This document shows, piece by piece, positions 62,202 through 64,000 of a stretch of DNA of 64,000 nt. This stretch comes from Cobetia sp. cqz5-12. Lineage in GTDB: Bacteria; Pseudomonadota; Gammaproteobacteria; Pseudomonadales; Halomonadaceae. Both the position numbers and the translations under genes were made by a program. Within the stretch, counting starts at the first letter, position 1; every line of letters begins with the position of its first letter. The notes below the pieces were generated by a model. It ran no database searches and was not told the origin of the DNA. It saw nothing but the letters and a program-made list of their open reading frames with translations. The stretch lies in the NCBI RefSeq assembly GCF_016495405.1, contig NZ_CP044522.1, forward strand, positions 1,488,001-1,552,000. The letters are read 5' to 3'.

Positions 62202-62984
62202 ATGCGCTTCAATCGCCTCAAGCAACGCATTGCCCAGAAGGAGGGCGTCGTGAATGGCTGGCTCTCCATGCCGTGTGCCTTCTCGGCAGAGATCATGGCC
62301 CACCAGGGCTGGGACAGCCTGACCATCGACCTGCAGCACGGTGTGATCGATTACAGCGATCTATTGCCGATGCTGACGGCGATCTCCACCACTGACACCG
62401 TCTCGCTTGTCCGAGTGCCGAGCCTGGAGCCGGGGTTGATCATGAAGGTGCTGGATGCGGGGGCCTATGGGGTGATCGCGCCTTTGATCAACACCGCCGA
62501 TGACGCCAGGGCACTGGTGGCCGCCTGTCGTTATCCCCCGCTGGGGATGCGCAGCTTCGGCCCTCATCGCGCCATGCTGTATGGCGGGGCAGATTATGCG
62601 AAGCATGCCAATGACGAGATGCTGGTGCTGGGCATGATCGAGACCCGTGAAGGTGTGGCGAACCTGGAAGAGATTCTTGCCGTGGAGGGGCTGGATGGCA
62701 TCTATATCGGCCCTGCGGATCTGGCGTTGTCACATGGGCACACTCCGGGGTTCGATCATGGTGATGGCCCCATGGAGACCTTGATCGACGAGATTGTCGC
62801 ACGGGCTCGGCAGCACGGCAGTGTCATCGGTATTCACAACGGCACTGCCGCGCATGCGCGTCGGATGTTGGCGCGTGGCTGTGATCTGGTCACGGTCGGA
62901 GCCGATACGCGTCTGCTGATGACCGGGGCACAGGCAGTCCTGAGGGACATGGAGCGCAGCGCGAAGCATGGTGAAGGCTATTGA
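62202..62984 (+). CDS. HpcH/HpaI family aldolase
   Basis: A 260-residue class II aldolase of the HpcH/HpaI (citrate lyase beta-like) family. SLTIDLQHGVIDYSD contains the catalytic His; MIETREGVANLEEI and GIYIGPADLALS carry metal ligands Glu and Asp. Such enzymes split 2-keto-3-deoxy sugar acids into pyruvate and an aldehyde. It is the last carbon-breaking step expected for this cluster. It overlaps an extended frame of the SDR, but not its preferred start. Confidence 0.88.
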   Translation: MRFNRLKQRIAQKEGVVNGWLSMPCAFSAEIMAHQGWDSLTIDLQHGVIDYSDLLPMLTAISTTDTVSLVRVPSLEPGLIMKVLDAGAYGVIAPLINTADDARALVAACRYPPLGMRSFGPHRAMLYGGADYAKHANDEMLVLGMIETREGVANLEEILAVEGLDGIYIGPADLALSHGHTPGFDHGDGPMETLIDEIVARARQHGSVIGIHNGTAAHARRMLARGCDLVTVGADTRLLMTGAQAVLRDMERSAKHGEGY

Positions 62985-63046
62985 AGAAATCTGGCCGCGG
63001 CAGTTGTTCGCCTGAGCCAGCGATACGCTATCAGAGGAGAGACGAG

Positions 63047-63811
63047 ATGAATCAGTTTGCACGTTATCCCAGCCTGGAAGGGCGGCATGTCTTCATCAGT
63101 GGCGGTGCCAGCGGTATCGGCGCGACGATGGTAGAGCATTTCTGTGAACAGCAGGCGCGAGTGAGTTTCATCGATATCGATGACGTCTCTGGCGAGGCCC
63201 TGGCGGCGCGACTGACAGGCCAGGGAGGAGAGGTTCATTACCGATATTGCGATGTGACTGACATCTACCAATTGCGCGCAGTCATCCAGGCTGCAGCGGA
63301 TGAATGGGGACCGATCGGGGCTCTGGTCAACAATGCCGCACGGGATACCCGGGTGCCGCTCAAGGAGCTGGATGTCGAGACCTGGGACGATCTTCAGGCC
63401 ACCAATCTTCGCCATGTGGTGTTTGCCTGTCAGGCGGTCTTTGCCGGGATGCAAGCAGCGGGCGGCGGGTCGATCATCAACTTCAGCTCGCCCAGTTTCC
63501 TGCGTCGCTCGCGTGACATCTCGGCCTATTCGAGCGCCAAGGCGGCCACCATCGGTCTGACGCGCACGCTGTCGCGTGACATGGGGGATGCGGGGATTCG
63601 CGTCAATACGGTATTGCCGGGATGGATCATCACCGAGCGTCAGAAGGCGCTGTGGTGGAATCCCGAGCTGGAGAAGCAGGTATTGGAGAATCAGAGCCTG
63701 CACCAGCGGGTACAGCCCGAGGATGTGGCTCGGATGGTGTTGTTCCTGGCAGCGGATGACAGTCGCATGATGACGGCCCAGACCTATATCGTGGATGGTG
63801 GCCTCGTTTAG
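63047..63811 (+). CDS. SDR family oxidoreductase (sugar cluster)
   Basis: A 254-residue SDR. The cofactor loop is SGGASGIG (replacing TGxxxGIG) and the structural motif is NNAA rather than NNAG; catalytic Ser and YSSAK are normal (FSSPSF, ISAYSSAK). IDID after beta-2 favours NAD. ATG 63047 has AGAGGAGAGA upstream. It closes the cluster and is the likely aldose 1-dehydrogenase, or oxidises the aldehyde product. The 189 bases after it to the window end show no gene. Confidence 0.86.
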   Translation: MNQFARYPSLEGRHVFISGGASGIGATMVEHFCEQQARVSFIDIDDVSGEALAARLTGQGGEVHYRYCDVTDIYQLRAVIQAAADEWGPIGALVNNAARDTRVPLKELDVETWDDLQATNLRHVVFACQAVFAGMQAAGGGSIINFSSPSFLRRSRDISAYSSAKAATIGLTRTLSRDMGDAGIRVNTVLPGWIITERQKALWWNPELEKQVLENQSLHQRVQPEDVARMVLFLAADDSRMMTAQTYIVDGGLV

Positions 63812-64000
63812 CCATGCTGAAGTGGTCATGGCGTTTTCGCTGAGCGTTTTGGGAGGCTGCGTTTTGCATGCATCACTCCCCATGAAGCGCTTTTCGTGCC
63901 AGCGCCACTGGCAACGAGATGGCGGCTTTCGCCGGAGTGGTATCGAGTGCTCCTTGGGATGATCAATAGGATAAGGGTGATCGAAGCGACAGTTTTATAG

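Overview
The window reads as chromosomal DNA of a moderately GC-rich, aerobic, heterotrophic gammaproteobacterium. A marine or halophilic Halomonadaceae member such as Halomonas or Cobetia is my best guess, from the gene set (AbgT transporter, betaine/dimethylglycine catabolism, RraA, YejK, many LysR and LacI regulators). That assignment is inference; there is no rRNA or other phylogenetic marker here. I see no tRNA, rRNA, CRISPR array, insertion sequence or integrase.

Layout. 1-2863: 3' end of a probable LysR gene, then an AbgT-type transporter and an M20 amidohydrolase. 3146-10448: a defence island with an AbiE toxin-antitoxin pair and its inverted-repeat operator, a remnant of a type I restriction subunit, an Abi C-terminal-domain protein and a Hachiman-like nuclease/helicase pair. 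10795-13728: a cobalamin- and folate-independent methionine synthase (MesD) with its partner MesX and a flavin reductase. 14259-19377: an AcoR-like sigma-54 activator divergent from a flavin monooxygenase and an SDR, with a well-spaced -24/-12 promoter and an upstream dyad. 19557-20030: a META-domain lipoprotein. 20290-24618: RraA-like aldolase, aminotransferase, dicarboxylate/amino-acid symporter and a LysR regulator. 25011-28929: an ion-channel-like membrane protein, EgtB, DUF427 and NERD proteins. 29081-33528: CMD protein, small membrane protein, amine oxidase, ChrR-type cupin and LysR, with duplicated gene-end relics. 33607-37452: AraC regulator, APH-fold kinase and class III PLP phospho-lyase, ending in another LysR relic. 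37566-40886: TonB receptor and periplasmic binding protein with Fur-like boxes. 41086-41601: a broken DUF417 gene. 42036-55358: LacI regulator and a large demethylation cluster (dimethylglycine-type dehydrogenase, EtfBA, PurU, FolD, ETF-QO, betaine-type ABC transporter). 55421-56413: YejK. 56676-63811: LacI regulator and a non-phosphorylative sugar-acid pathway.

How the genes work together. Most of the window is a string of catabolic cassettes, each with its own regulator: import, then deamination, demethylation or oxidation, then cleavage to pyruvate, aldehyde or formate. In the dimethylglycine cluster electrons should pass from the dehydrogenase to EtfBA, ETF-QO and ubiquinone, while the methyl carbon leaves as methylene-THF, formyl-THF and formate through FolD and PurU. 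In the sugar cluster an oxidoreductase, a lactonase, an IlvD/Edd dehydratase and an HpcH aldolase fit oxidation of an aldose to pyruvate plus a small aldehyde. The defence island differs in character: it is partly AT-rich, holds a broken restriction gene, and lies between metabolic genes without a visible integrase.
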